DNA of 64,000 bases from Thiovibrio sp964588325 (GTDB lineage Bacteria; Desulfobacterota; Desulfobulbia; Desulfobulbales; Desulfurivibrionaceae), in contig CAZPOR010000005.1 in assembly GCA_964588325.1 (NCBI GenBank), forward strand, positions 124,001 to 188,000, given 5' to 3'. Shown piece by piece: positions 15,133 through 23,890 of the stretch (positions are counted from its first letter, which is position 1; the number at the start of each line of letters is the position of its first letter). A program made the translations under genes and the position numbers. Below the pieces are notes generated by a model, which saw only the letters and a program-made list of their open reading frames with translations, searched no databases and was not told where the DNA came from.

Positions 15133-16440
15133 TTACGCTTTGCTGAGAATCCGCACCGCCACCTGCTTGGTGTAGAAACTCGCCACCAGATATTCATACT
15201 CCACATTATTGGCTGCCACCCACTCCTGAAACGCCTTGAACTCATCGTCTCGCCAGGATTTATTATTTATATATTCATCAAAAATGATGACAGTCCCTGC
15301 CGAGATATGGCTACCCAAAACATCAAAAATCGTCTTGGTTGAAGAGTAAATATCACAGTCAATATTCAGCAACGCCAGCGGTTCGGTGAGTTGGCGTGCA
15401 AACAAAGGCAGCGTTGCGTCAAACCAGCCGTCAACCAAGGTCACATTAGGGGCTACTTTTGGTAAGCGTCCGCCGGTCGTATAAGAACCAGCCGGCTCAT
15501 TGTTCCAGTCCACTGGAATTCCTTTGAAACTATCGAATCCGTACAGAACCCGATCCGGGAAAAGGGTTGCCAGCAAATTTATTGTGTGGCCGTTGCGCAC
15601 CCCGAATTCGGCGATTATTCCGGTTTTGAGTACTTTGGGTTGAACCAGCGCAAAGGTTTGCTGGCTTGCGCCGGATAGCGGGATTGCGCCCTTGGTTTTA
15701 GAAGCCAGATAGGTGGCCGAATCAATCAGATGAAACCTTGAGTTGGTCCGATACTCTTCGATGTCTTTGGATGTTTTCCCAAAGTAAATATCCAGAGCAA
15801 TTTTTGCCGCCCGGTAATAGTCAGCCTGGTCTTTATTCTCCTTAAAACGTACTGCCACTTGTGTGAGCAAAGCATCAAGTTCGTCAAACATGCCGAGGCC
15901 CGCATATATTCCAATCAGACGATCCGCCACCTTACCCGCATCGTCCTCCGGCAACAGTGGCACAAGGATGCTTCGCGCCGCCTCCAAAAGGCCAAACTCA
16001 TGCAGCACTCTACCCCGCAGCAAATTGGCATTGAAGCCCTGATCTGCCTCTATCTTCGGCAACAAGGCGGCCGCGTCCGCCACACGCCCTTCGCGAACCA
16101 GAGCCGATATATAAAAAACCAGACTTGTCGAATCAATGGCCTCAGCCGGGACCATGGAAAATACTTTACAGGCCTCAAAGCTAAAGTCTCCAGCCTCCAG
16201 CGCCCTGCCGCACATCATGAGCGGCTCATTTCTGAATTGATAAAACAAGTAGGCTGCCCAAAAGCACGGGGCGCTTTCGAGGAAGCGCCCCAGTTTATAC
16301 AGCGCCTCTCCTTTCCTGTACAGGGCTGCCACATATTGAGGTCTTGCGGCAATGGCCTTGTCGTACCAACTTATTGCCGATTGAAATTCTCCAGCCTCGA
16401 ATAAGCGGTCGCCTTCCTTGCATAGCTCTATGTAACCCAT
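15133..16440 (-). CDS. TPR protein with C-terminal TylF-type SAM methyltransferase
   Basis: This protein has about 435 residues. The first 200 hold tetratricopeptide-like helices (LFEAGEFQSAISWYDKAIAA near residue 15, then a second repeat). The C-terminal 200 are a class I methyltransferase of the TylF/macrocin O-methyltransferase kind: SAM motif IAEFGVRNGHTI, then YGFDSFKGIP, LLNIDCDIYSST (metal-site Asp residues) and TVIIFDEYIN. Such enzymes often methylate sugars. ATG 16440 is used because the longer frame would start at a TTG next to the terminator hairpin. It lies downstream of the RTX protein gene, beyond that terminator, so it probably has its own promoter. Confidence 0.82.
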   Translation of the reverse strand: MGYIELCKEGDRLFEAGEFQSAISWYDKAIAARPQYVAALYRKGEALYKLGRFLESAPCFWAAYLFYQFRNEPLMMCGRALEAGDFSFEACKVFSMVPAEAIDSTSLVFYISALVREGRVADAAALLPKIEADQGFNANLLRGRVLHEFGLLEAARSILVPLLPEDDAGKVADRLIGIYAGLGMFDELDALLTQVAVRFKENKDQADYYRAAKIALDIYFGKTSKDIEEYRTNSRFHLIDSATYLASKTKGAIPLSGASQQTFALVQPKVLKTGIIAEFGVRNGHTINLLATLFPDRVLYGFDSFKGIPVDWNNEPAGSYTTGGRLPKVAPNVTLVDGWFDATLPLFARQLTEPLALLNIDCDIYSSTKTIFDVLGSHISAGTVIIFDEYINNKSWRDDEFKAFQEWVAANNVEYEYLVASFYTKQVAVRILSKA

Positions 16441-16505
16441 AAATTCCAGACTCGTTTTTTTAATTGGCCGTAAAGGATCCAAAATTGCTCGATACAAATA
16501 CAAAT

Positions 16506-16542
16506 AAAAACCCCACCCCGCTTACACAGGGTGGGGTTTTTA
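16506..16542 (-). terminator. Terminator of the RTX protein gene
   Basis: AAAAACCCCACCC and GGGTGGGGTTTTT form a perfect stem with a loop of about ten bases and a T-run on the minus strand, 28 bases past the stop. Confidence 0.9.
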
Positions 16543-16569
16543 TAGGCTAAGTATACCCAGTTCTTATTC

Positions 16570-19407
16570 TTACAGAACGAAGATATCGCCCACTGCGGAT
16601 GCTACAGCACCGTTGATCAGGGTAATACCCGTCACGCCGGTAACGCCGGTCAGCTGAATCAGATCATCACCGCCTGCTGCCTGTTGAAACACATATGTAT
16701 TGCTATCAAACTCGAACGCAACCACGTCTCCGTTTGCGACAGCCATGATGTTAGCGATACCGGCCCACTCAGCCAGCGTATTGACAAGAGCGGCATCTGC
16801 ACCAGAAACGGTAATAATACCTTTAGCGGACTCCACTGCTGTCACCGTCTTGCCTGCAAGATCACCGCCAGCCCCGGAGACATCAGTTGCAGTCTGAGCA
16901 CCACCCAATGTCGCAGTGGCAGCCAATTGCAGCAGGTCAGCTTCTGCCCCGCCCTTGCCAAGCGTTGCGCTCTGGAAATCAGCAATGTCATCCATCTCGC
17001 CAACTTCAGTGGCAGTAGCAACAATGGTCACCTTGCCGAAGTCAGCGATTGTGTCATAGTTCGTAGTATCGGAATGACCTGCAGTACCGATCACGAATGC
17101 ATCGCGGCCAGCGCCACCCGTCAGAATGTCTGCCCCGTCACCGCCGGTAATCGTGTCAGCCCCAGAACCACCATTGATGGTGTCGATACCAGCACCGCCC
17201 GTCAGCACGTCCTTGCCGGAACCACCAGTAATCTGCACGTTGCCACTTGCAGCCGTCGCGGTCAGCACACCGTGGAAGGTGGAAGCATTGATGATGACGT
17301 TGGTACCGATCACCGTGCCGAGGTTCAGGTTGTTGTAGACCGCAGCCGTAGCACCCAACAGGGAATCGGTGATGGTGATGGTTGCGTTGTCCTCGACAAC
17401 CACAGAGGAACCAGCAGCACCGGCCACGTCGCCGGAATCAGTTGCTGCGCCACCAGCGCCACCAGCGATGGTCACGGTATCGGCAGCAACACCAGTGGCA
17501 TTCGTACCTACCACTTCGATGCTCAGGCTTTCGATGGTATCGGCAGACAGACCCACACCGCCGGCACCAGCAACGTCGGAGCCGCCTGCGGAACCTGCTG
17601 AAGCGCCACCAGCACCGCCAGTCACATACGCATTGCCGATAAATTTGAGTGTGGCCGCGTTGGCGCCGCCATCCAGCTTCGGCGTCAGGGTAATACCGTT
17701 ACCACCGACTGCACTAGTGTCTACACCGCTAGTATCAGCAGCCACACCACCTGCCTGGCCCACGCGAGCTGCTGCGACCACCAGCGAGTCTGCATTTTCA
17801 ATTGTAGCGGCAATAGATGCGTTACCAGCTGTAGCAGCTACAGCACCCGTCGCACCAGAAGCACCCGCAACAATCACGGTATTCCAAGTGCTCAGGGCAT
17901 TGAAGTCAACGGTGACTTCAGCAGTGGCCGTGGTCTTCACGTATTCAAACCCGGTAATGCCCTTGGTCAGGTTGGTTTTGGTGGTCGCATTGATGGCAGT
18001 GTCACTTACGGTGATGGTATCCGCAGTGCCGGAGCCTGCAGTAATCGTATCCGCGGTAGTTACGTTGGAGGATGCGCCGACCTTTACTTCGTTATCTCCG
18101 GCGCCGACATTGATGGAACCCGTGCTGTTGCCGGCGGAGACATCAACCGTGTCGTTGCCCGCGCCGGTGGTAATGGCAACGGTGCCGGTGGACGCAGTAG
18201 TTACTGTTGTGTTACCAGAACCGCCAGTGAAGGTAGTGGAAGTAGCAGCGGTCTCACCAGTGAAAGCAATAACGCCCGTGGAAGTAGATGCATTGATGGT
18301 TACCGCAGCGGCAAGGTCAGAGGCAGCGATGGTCAGGTCGCCTGCACCCTTGATGTTCAGGGTCTTGACAGCGGTAGCGGCCAAAGAACCGATGGCATTG
18401 GCGCCAGTGGTGCCCGTGCCCGTTGCGGTGATCTCAACGGTTTCAGCGGTTGACAGGGTCAGAACACCAACCTTACCCAAAGTACTGATCGCAACCTTTT
18501 GAGTATCAGCGGCGGCGGCAGACGCAAAGGTAGCGGTAATTTCGGAAGCCGTAACACCAGTAGAAGCCGTGCCACCCTCGATACCCAGTGTGGTTGTCTT
18601 GGCCAGATTGCTGACCGTGATCAACTCGTCCGATCCAGCCATGCTAACTGCGCCCGCACCCTTGATCGTCACAGTAGTCGCACCCGTCACATCCGTTGCG
18701 TCGAAGGTGGTGGTCTTCGCATCAACAGCCGTGATTGTCAGCGTAATGTTTTCAAGATTTTTGGTGACCGGGGCGATTGTCTGGCTATTAGCAATGATAG
18801 TTGCGGTCAAGGTATCGGTACCACCACCAGCGTCGATGTAATCGGCTGTTCCCAGGAAACCATCAGTCGGAGCGCGAAACGTATCATCGCCGGCAGAGGT
18901 CTTATAGGCGGCGGTGGCGCTGGTCGGAGAGAGCGTGTCGGCGGAAGCAGTGAGCGTGAAGGTCTGGCCGCCGGAAACAACATCACCGGTCAGGGTGGTG
19001 CCGGTGGTATTGGCGGTGTCTATGGAGTAGTTGTAGGAACTTTCAATGGACGCACTATAGGTGGTCTTAGCAGCTACAATCCCGGCATCGTCGCCAGCGT
19101 AGTTGTACAGAGCGCTGGCCAGATCCATCATGGCGGCAACGCGGTTGGAGGCATTTTGGGTCAGGTAGGCCTCGGCATCGGCCTGGGTGAAGACGCTGCC
19201 CAACCCCAGGTTTGCCAACAGGGTGGTGGCCAGACTGGCGGTGGTGTAGTTGGCGAAGATGTTGTTGAGGGCAGTCTTGTAGCCGGCCTCACCGTTGGCG
19301 GTGATGTAGGCCTGGTGCTCGGCCAGGGCGGCGTTGCCCGGGGTCTGGCCCACCAGAACGGCATAGGCGTTCAAAACGAGGGACTGCGAGGGAAGCATAA
19401 GAATCAT
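16570..19407 (-). CDS. Large secreted RTX / S-layer-like protein
   Basis: This 945-residue protein is rich in Ala, Thr, Gly and Val and contains no Cys and very few aromatic residues, as in S-layer proteins and adhesins. Residues 1-130 are helical (a DUF4214-like or anchoring domain). Residues 150-720 are beta-strand repeats. Near 727-769 four to five GGxGxDxLx nonapeptides (GGAGIDTINGGSGADTITGG) form a Ca2+-binding RTX roll. No N-terminal signal peptide is seen, which fits export by a type I system through a C-terminal signal. The start has AAGGAG eight bases upstream. A promoter about 200 bases ahead and a strong terminator make it monocistronic. The type I secretion genes at 47785-52484 are the likely exporter, by inference. 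Confidence 0.85.
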   Translation of the reverse strand: MILMLPSQSLVLNAYAVLVGQTPGNAALAEHQAYITANGEAGYKTALNNIFANYTTASLATTLLANLGLGSVFTQADAEAYLTQNASNRVAAMMDLASALYNYAGDDAGIVAAKTTYSASIESSYNYSIDTANTTGTTLTGDVVSGGQTFTLTASADTLSPTSATAAYKTSAGDDTFRAPTDGFLGTADYIDAGGGTDTLTATIIANSQTIAPVTKNLENITLTITAVDAKTTTFDATDVTGATTVTIKGAGAVSMAGSDELITVSNLAKTTTLGIEGGTASTGVTASEITATFASAAAADTQKVAISTLGKVGVLTLSTAETVEITATGTGTTGANAIGSLAATAVKTLNIKGAGDLTIAASDLAAAVTINASTSTGVIAFTGETAATSTTFTGGSGNTTVTTASTGTVAITTGAGNDTVDVSAGNSTGSINVGAGDNEVKVGASSNVTTADTITAGSGTADTITVSDTAINATTKTNLTKGITGFEYVKTTATAEVTVDFNALSTWNTVIVAGASGATGAVAATAGNASIAATIENADSLVVAAARVGQAGGVAADTSGVDTSAVGGNGITLTPKLDGGANAATLKFIGNAYVTGGAGGASAGSAGGSDVAGAGGVGLSADTIESLSIEVVGTNATGVAADTVTIAGGAGGAATDSGDVAGAAGSSVVVEDNATITITDSLLGATAAVYNNLNLGTVIGTNVIINASTFHGVLTATAASGNVQITGGSGKDVLTGGAGIDTINGGSGADTITGGDGADILTGGAGRDAFVIGTAGHSDTTNYDTIADFGKVTIVATATEVGEMDDIADFQSATLGKGGAEADLLQLAATATLGGAQTATDVSGAGGDLAGKTVTAVESAKGIITVSGADAALVNTLAEWAGIANIMAVANGDVVAFEFDSNTYVFQQAAGGDDLIQLTGVTGVTGITLINGAVASAVGDIFVL

Positions 19408-19492
19408 GGTGTATCTCCTTTTTCAGTTGGTTCTTGCGCACCGGATGCTCCGGTGCAGGTTGCGTGCTCTGTGCTGCAAAAACGTTCATGGG

Positions 19493-19525
19493 CTATCCGA
19501 TATGCATACCTCTCTTTTTTGCCAT
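19493..19525 (-). CDS. Possible 10-codon leader peptide ORF
   Basis: In the 5' leader of the RTX gene, AAAGGAG precedes an ATG by seven bases and opens MAKKRGMHIG, closed by TAG. Such a strong site on a tiny frame is unusual. It may be a regulatory leader peptide, or chance. Confidence 0.35.
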   Translation of the reverse strand: MAKKRGMHIG

Positions 19526-19526
19526 G

Positions 19527-19600
19527 CTTTTTCTCCTTTATTTGCGTGGGGTTGTCGCCTCACGAGGCAGCCGGGCCACCCGGCTCCCCCCCCCTAATCT
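19527..19600 (-). promoter_or_regulatory. Structured 5' leader of the RTX gene
   Basis: On the minus strand two perfect hairpins follow each other: GCCGGG-TGG-CCCGGC and GCCTC-GT-GAGGC. A third (GCACCGGA-GCA-TCCGGTGC) lies at about 19441-19459. No known riboswitch consensus was recognised. Confidence 0.45.
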
Positions 19601-19609
19601 TAATTACCT

Positions 19610-19639
19610 TTTATACCGCCGATTCCGCATGACTGACAA
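19610..19639 (-). promoter_or_regulatory. Promoter of the RTX protein gene
   Basis: TTGTCA and TATAAA are separated by 18 bases, giving a 5' leader of about 195 bases before the ATG at 19407. Confidence 0.55.
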
Positions 19640-19886
19640 GCTTTTTCTGCTGCCCCACATGGAAGGCGGACAATTTACACTCTCTTTTTGCTTGCAAGAG
19701 ACATGCCAAAGATGGAAGCCATCTTGAAAAACAATATGCATCTTTTTGTTTTTGCGAGAAAAGTACGTATGAGGTCACAAGCGGCATTCTTGTTTTGCTC
19801 CACTTCCCCTTTTTATTCCCCTGCCGGGGGTGGTTGATCTCAACCAATCCTGGCGGAATACGGCCAGGCCGAGGGGGAAAGCTGTT

Positions 19887-20144
19887 ACCACGAAGTGTTT
19901 TGGGTGAGAAAAATACACCCCTTTCATTTCCTTCGTGTGCTTCGTGTTCTTCGTGGTGATGCTAATGCTGTTTTTTTTGCACCACGAAGGCCATGAAGAG
20001 CACGAAGGGGTTTTTGGGTAAGAAACGGGCCGGGGAACCGGAAGAAATCGCGGCTGAAGCCGCTCCTACCCCGCGCCCTCCTCTTTCGTGGATTTCGTGG
20101 CTGAAAATAAAAAAAACCTTCGTGCTCTTCGTGTCCTTCGTGGT
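19887..20144. repeat. CACGAAG inverted-array units (two units)
   Basis: Unit one (19887-19957) runs from ACCACGAAG through a TGTTTTGGGTGAGAAAAA core to an inverted 27-base array. Unit two (19981-20144) runs from three direct 9-nt units (ACCACGAAG / GCCATGAAG / AGCACGAAG) through a GGCTGAAGCCGCTCCTACC core to an inverted array ending at 20144. Similar copies lie at 20182, 22018 and 24076. The whole gene-free stretch 19640-20739 consists of such repeats and unassigned sequence. Confidence 0.85.
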
Positions 20145-20181
20145 CGAAAAAAAGTGCTGAGGGCCGAGGGGGAAAGCTGTT

Positions 20182-20301
20182 ACCACGAAGTGTTTTGGGT
20201 GAGAAAAATACACCCCTTTCATTTCCTTCGTGTGCTTCGTGTTCTTCGTGGTGATGCTATGCTGTTTTTTTTGCACCACGAAGGCCACGAAGAGCACGAA
20301 G
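20182..20301. repeat. CACGAAG inverted-array unit, near-identical to 19887 copy
   Basis: 20182-20252 matches 19887-19957 almost exactly. A three-unit direct array at 20275-20301 follows. The flanking GGAAAGCTGTT is also shared. Confidence 0.85.
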
Positions 20302-20348
20302 GGTTTTTCCCAACAGCCTTGAGCAAAAGGAGCAACGCACAAGCAGGT

Positions 20349-20428
20349 CGTCATTCCGGTGCACGCCGGAATCCAGGGTTTTCGGGTAGTTGTGATAAGA
20401 CTGGACCCCGGCTTTCGCCGGGGTGACG
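20349..20428. repeat. Palindromic element of the CCGGCGAAAGCCGG class
   Basis: CGTCATTCCGG and CCGGGGTGACG ends form long inverted repeats (CGTCATTCCGG...GGTGACG) around ATCCAG/CTGGA. Related copies are at 25927-25992 and 53921-54002. These resemble dispersed MITE-like repeats known from many proteobacteria. Confidence 0.7.
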
Positions 20429-20463
20429 AATTTCGCGCGAGGTTCACAAGTCCTGTTTTTTTG

Positions 20464-20615
20464 ACCACGAAGGACACGAAGAGCACGAAGGTTTTTTGTT
20501 TTTCCCCACCTACTCATGGCGGCAGGCAGGCACCCCCCGCCGTACACCCCGGCGACACCCAGCCCTTTGCTGTGCAACCCTTTTCAAACTTCGTGTTCTT
20601 CGTGCGCTTCGTGGT
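20464..20615. repeat. MITE-like CACGAAG element, 152 bp
   Basis: The left array is three 9-nt units (ACCACGAAG / GACACGAAG / AGCACGAAG), and the right is an inverted three-unit array ending GTGGT at 20615. The core contains GGTTTTTTGTTTTTCCCC, a GGCGGCAGGC hairpin arm and CTTTGCTGTGCAACCCTTTT. It shares core and ends with the units at 24266, 28430 and 30520. Confidence 0.85.
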
Positions 20616-20739
20616 GCAAACCCTCGGAGGAAAAATAAATCCGTGCCCTTTTCCTTTCCTGCTTTCTATTTTTATAGTTTTCTGGAATAATGGGAGTCGA
20701 ACTCCCGATATTCGACAAAACTCCACCACAGAGAAGGCT

Positions 20740-21969
20740 ATGTATCACGTCAGACTGCTGGAGGCAAAAATCGCCGATCTTTTTCGGCATTATCCGGTTG
20801 TTTCGCTTTTGGGCGCCAGACAGGTAGGGAAATCGACCCTGGTGGAGAATCTTTTCCGGGGCGCCATCGGAACTGTTGTCTTCGATCCGGTGCTGGACAT
20901 AGAAAATGCCCGCCAGGATCCGGATTTTTTCCTGCAAAACCACCCGGCTCCGGTTTTCCTCGACGAAATTCAATACGCCCCGGAATTGCTCGGGGCGATC
21001 AAGCGACGGGTTGACCGCCGGAAGTTACAAGGGCAGTATATCCTCAGTGGCTCCCAGAACCTCTCCGTTTTGAAGAGTATTTCAGAATCACTGGCCGGCC
21101 GGGTTGCAATTATCCACCTGTTGCCCATGACCCGCAGGGAAATTGCCAGGGAGCCGGAAAGCACGTTCCTGAAACGCTGGTTGGCCGATCAGTTTCCCAG
21201 CCCGCCATTTCCGGAACCAGCGGCCGGCGCACCGCCACTCTATCCGGCGATCTGGCGCGGCGGCTATCCGGGGCTTCTTACCCTGCCCGACCATCTGGTC
21301 AGCGGCTTCTGGCAGAGTTATCTGCAAACCTACATCGAACGGGATGTCCGGGCGGTCGCCAACATCGGTTCCTTGCAAAGTTTCGGGCAATTCATCCGCC
21401 TGCTTGCGGCCCTGAGCGGCCAGGAGATAAATCACGCCCAACTTGGCCGCGAACTTATGGTCGATCGCAAGACCGCTCAAGCCTGGCTGGAGATTGCCCA
21501 GTCGACTTTCCTCTGGTTTTCGGTCCCGGCCTTTCCCAGAAATCCGGTCAAAAAGATCGCCGGCAAGCCGAAAGGCTACTTTGTCGATACCGGATTTATC
21601 TGCCAACTGCAGAAGATCGGTGCCGCCGAGGTTATCGGGGGGCATCCGATGCTGGGAGCGCTTTTTGAAAGCTATGTGGTCATGGAGATTATCAAAACCA
21701 TAGAGGCCTGGCCCATGCCCCCCAACCTCTACCACTTCCGAAGCCACGGCGGCGCCGAGGTCGATCTCCTGTTGGAGCTCAATGGGACTCTGTACCCAAT
21801 TGAAATAAAGGCTAAAAGCAATCCAAACCGCAATGACGGCCGTGGGATTGCTGCGCTCAGGAAAAGCTTTCCCTCCGAAAGAATCGGCGCGGGCTTATTG
21901 ATCTGCGCGGTCGATCAGCCGCAAAGGCTGGCGGACGACCTGTTCGCCGTCCCTTGGTGGATGGTTTGA
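20740..21969 (+). CDS. AAA ATPase with C-terminal DUF4143 domain
   Basis: This 409-residue protein of the AAA_14/DUF4143 class has Walker A GARQVGKST near residue 26, Walker B VFLDEIQ near 72, and sensor SGSQ near 108. The C-terminal DUF4143 region (about 200-400) contains GGAEVDLLLE and YPIEIKAK, which resembles a PD-(D/E)XK nuclease core. The biochemical role of this large family is not established. ATG 20740 begins the ATPase fold; an in-frame extension upstream would translate repeat DNA and is rejected. It lies between CACGAAG elements on both sides. Confidence 0.88.
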   Translation: MYHVRLLEAKIADLFRHYPVVSLLGARQVGKSTLVENLFRGAIGTVVFDPVLDIENARQDPDFFLQNHPAPVFLDEIQYAPELLGAIKRRVDRRKLQGQYILSGSQNLSVLKSISESLAGRVAIIHLLPMTRREIAREPESTFLKRWLADQFPSPPFPEPAAGAPPLYPAIWRGGYPGLLTLPDHLVSGFWQSYLQTYIERDVRAVANIGSLQSFGQFIRLLAALSGQEINHAQLGRELMVDRKTAQAWLEIAQSTFLWFSVPAFPRNPVKKIAGKPKGYFVDTGFICQLQKIGAAEVIGGHPMLGALFESYVVMEIIKTIEAWPMPPNLYHFRSHGGAEVDLLLELNGTLYPIEIKAKSNPNRNDGRGIAALRKSFPSERIGAGLLICAVDQPQRLADDLFAVPWWMV

Positions 21970-22017
21970 AAAAACAGTGCTGAGGACTGAGTGCTGGGTG
22001 CTGAGGTAAAAGCTGTT

Positions 22018-22137
22018 ACCACGAAGTGTTTTGGGTGAGAAAAATACACCCCTTTCATTTCCTTCGTGTGCTTCGTGTTCTTCGTGGTGATGCTAATGCT
22101 GTTTTTTTGCACCACGAAGGCCACGAAGAGCACGAAG
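22018..22137. repeat. CACGAAG inverted-array unit, third copy of the 19887 type
   Basis: 22018-22088 repeats 19887-19957, and 22111-22137 is a direct three-unit array. It begins about 50 bases after the ATPase stop. Confidence 0.85.
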
Positions 22138-22163
22138 GGGTTTTGAGGAAGAAAAGGGCCGGG

Positions 22164-22233
22164 AATTCAGAAGTCAGAATACATGAAAAAGGGTACCAGC
22201 ATGCAGGATTCTGACTTCTGTCTTCTGAATTCT
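22164..22233. repeat. Local inverted repeat
   Basis: CAGAAGTCAGAAT and ATTCTGACTTCTG pair around about 30 bases, with GAATTC at both outer ends. The rest of 22234-22382 holds no recognisable feature. Confidence 0.6.
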
Positions 22234-22382
22234 CGCATTTCACGGCAGCAGATTCCGAGATTTACGTTGATCGATTCCGGATTTTACGGGGTGGAGGGGG
22301 CGCAGCTGTTACGCAACGCTTTAGGTCATCCGATAAGCTTGATGGCCAAGGCAGCGATAAATGGGGGGCTCATCACGTTTAT

Positions 22383-22736
22383 CTACCCGGCTACCTGCTT
22401 TTTGACACCCCCTGTCGAACGGCGGGCTTTACATGCTGCTTTGCGAGTTTTCACTTCACTGACCAGCCGCAATTCAAGGCGACACCCGAGAGCATGTGCA
22501 TACTTTTGCAATGTGGCGAGAGAAGGGGAATGCTTTCCGCTGCCAGATTCCAGGCGAGCAATGGCGGATTGTGTGGTGCCTATTCGCTCGGCAACTTCAG
22601 CCTGCGTAACGCCGGCTGTGGCCCTTGCCTTCAAGAATTCCCCCAAGAAAGAAAACTCTTCTTCGAGCTTATCATATTCCGCTTTTACCTCCGGACGTTC
22701 AAGGGCGCGCGCTTTCAGCTCTTTATGGGTTATCAT
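22383..22736 (-). CDS. XRE-family antitoxin (HigA-like)
   Basis: This 117-residue protein has a central helix-turn-helix (ATAGVTQAEVAERIGTTQSA, then IARLESGSGKHSP, about residues 40-75). The N-terminal helix (LKARALERPEVKAEYDKLE) is typical of HigA partners of RelE-like toxins. It follows the toxin gene with a 14-base overlap, so the order is higB-higA. The basic tail is rich in Lys/Arg. It should bind the toxin and repress the shared promoter. Confidence 0.88.
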   Translation of the reverse strand: MITHKELKARALERPEVKAEYDKLEEEFSFLGEFLKARATAGVTQAEVAERIGTTQSAIARLESGSGKHSPSLATLQKYAHALGCRLELRLVSEVKTRKAACKARRSTGGVKKQVAG

Positions 22737-23055
22737 TTTTGACCTCCTTCATTCTCCGTCGGGCAACGCCAAGTTCCCTGACAGGAGTCTTGTCAGTTTT
22801 CTTGACGAATTGGTGCAGGATTACGATTTTATTCCCGACGATAGTACAAAAAAATACCCGCGCAATCCCCTCTACGGATTTCAATCGCAGTTCAAGCAAG
22901 CCATCACCCATTGCTCTGGTGTGAGGCATTCCCAAGTCTGGACCGTGCTCTTCCATGCGGTCCGCATATCGTAGGTACCTGGCAAGAAACCCTGCCGGCA
23001 ACGCAAGAATCTCTTCTTGCACACAATCATCGTAATAACGTATCGTCCACGCCAT
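22723..23055 (-). CDS. RelE/HigB-like toxin (phage-derived Gp49-like)
   Basis: This 110-residue protein begins MAWTIRYYDDCVQEEILALP. The family core GLLELRLKSVEGIARVFFCT followed by HQFVKKTDKTP is intact. HigB toxins cleave mRNA on the ribosome. It is the first gene of the pair. The promoter TATAAA ends only five bases before the ATG, so the message may be leaderless, which would keep toxin synthesis low. Confidence 0.9.
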   Translation of the reverse strand: MAWTIRYYDDCVQEEILALPAGFLARYLRYADRMEEHGPDLGMPHTRAMGDGLLELRLKSVEGIARVFFCTIVGNKIVILHQFVKKTDKTPVRELGVARRRMKEVKNDNP

Positions 23056-23060
23056 AGTTA

Positions 23061-23088
23061 TTTATACCATATTTGCTATACTTGTCAA
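23061..23088 (-). promoter_or_regulatory. Promoter of the higBA-like operon
   Basis: A perfect TTGACA and TATAAA are separated by 16 bases, immediately upstream of the toxin ATG. The 160 bases beyond hold no recognised feature. Confidence 0.65.
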
Positions 23089-23250
23089 TCGACATAGCGC
23101 GCCTTCCTGACCCAGGCCCACTTACAGGCAGCGATAAGGGCGGACTGAAGAGGTCCCGAAACGATCCAGCGGACCTCGAAAGACATTCGGGGATGACGAG
23201 CGTATTGCGGAAGATCAGCGCTCATCAGGAATCAGAAGAACCAACACCTG

Positions 23251-23309
23251 AGGCAAGGTGTTCATATCTGATTTTTAATCATGCACAAGCAGAGCCCATC
23301 ATTCGTCAG
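23251..23309 (+). repeat. Direct repeat flanking the DUF4160/DUF2442 module, left copy
   Basis: The shared blocks are AGGCAAGG, ATCTGATTTTTAATCATGCA and CCCATCATTCGTCAG. The copy covers the last codons of the DUF2442 gene. The partner is at 23891-23947. Confidence 0.8.
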
Positions 23310-23622
23310 CAACTTTCCATAGTCCTGTTTGACGAATAGCTTCATACATGGCTTCCGGGGCAATGTCGGCGCCATTAGGCCACGCTACAGCACCGTAATC
23401 CAAATAGGCTTGTGCAAAATATAACGGATCGCGCAGGGCTGCGAAAATGCCAGGGACAGGAGAATTGATTAATTCGGAAATATCCACCGTTCCGCCCAAC
23501 CCGTCGTTAAAGGTCACAGACAATTGCCAATCCGGCAATACCTTTAAGTCACGGATCCTCCACGGAGCCGAGGGAACTACTCCAGGGGCTTGATTTGTTT
23601 GGGTAGCTGTTTGGCACGACAT
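23299..23622 (-). CDS. DUF2442 protein, probable antitoxin-like partner of DUF4160
   Basis: This protein of about 107 residues carries the DUF2442 core: WRIRDLKVLPDWQLSVTFND, then ISELINSPVPGIFAALRDP and YGAVAWPNGADIAPEAMYEA. An ATG at 23622 with GGAGGA is used; a TTG three codons earlier is possible. It overlaps the end of the DUF4160 frame by 46 bases. DUF4160-DUF2442 pairs are widespread and behave genomically like toxin-antitoxin modules, but I know of no firm mechanism. Confidence 0.8.
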   Translation of the reverse strand: MSCQTATQTNQAPGVVPSAPWRIRDLKVLPDWQLSVTFNDGLGGTVDISELINSPVPGIFAALRDPLYFAQAYLDYGAVAWPNGADIAPEAMYEAIRQTGLWKVADE

Positions 23623-23839
23623 AGATTCCAATCCTCCATCAACTCCTCTCGATGCTCATTGGCCCATTCCAAGACCAGAGCCAACGCTCGCCTGGGCAAG
23701 CTTCCCTCTATCACTTCGAGCTTCTGGAATCCACCAAGGCCTCATACTCACCATAAAGCGCATGGAAATGAGGAGGGTTATGCTCCCCGCGAATATACAT
23801 GTGAATAATGATCCCAAAAAACATGCTGACAGTTGGCAC
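23577..23839 (-). pseudogene. DUF4160 protein, frameshifted
   Basis: A GTG at 23839 with AAGGAG starts PTVSMFFGIIIHMYIRGEHN, then PPHFHALYGEYEALVD, the DUF4160 signature. The frame then shifts near 23725 and continues FQKLEVIEGSLPRRALALVL, then EWANEHREELMEDWNLCRAK, to TAG at 23577. Only one small indel interrupts an otherwise complete 87-codon gene. The partner DUF2442 gene is intact. Confidence 0.8.
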
Positions 23840-23890
23840 GGGTACTCCTTGTAACTTTTTCATATAGTAAGAGAGTCGCCCAATCCTGTC

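Noticed and set aside
15133..16503. Longer TPR-methyltransferase starting at a TTG at 16503
   Set aside because: The start would abut the RTX terminator hairpin and has no ribosome-binding site; ATG 16440 is preferred.
16684..19632. Long plus-strand frames opposite the RTX gene
   Set aside because: They arise from low-complexity Ala/Thr/Gly coding on the minus strand; no plausible protein features.
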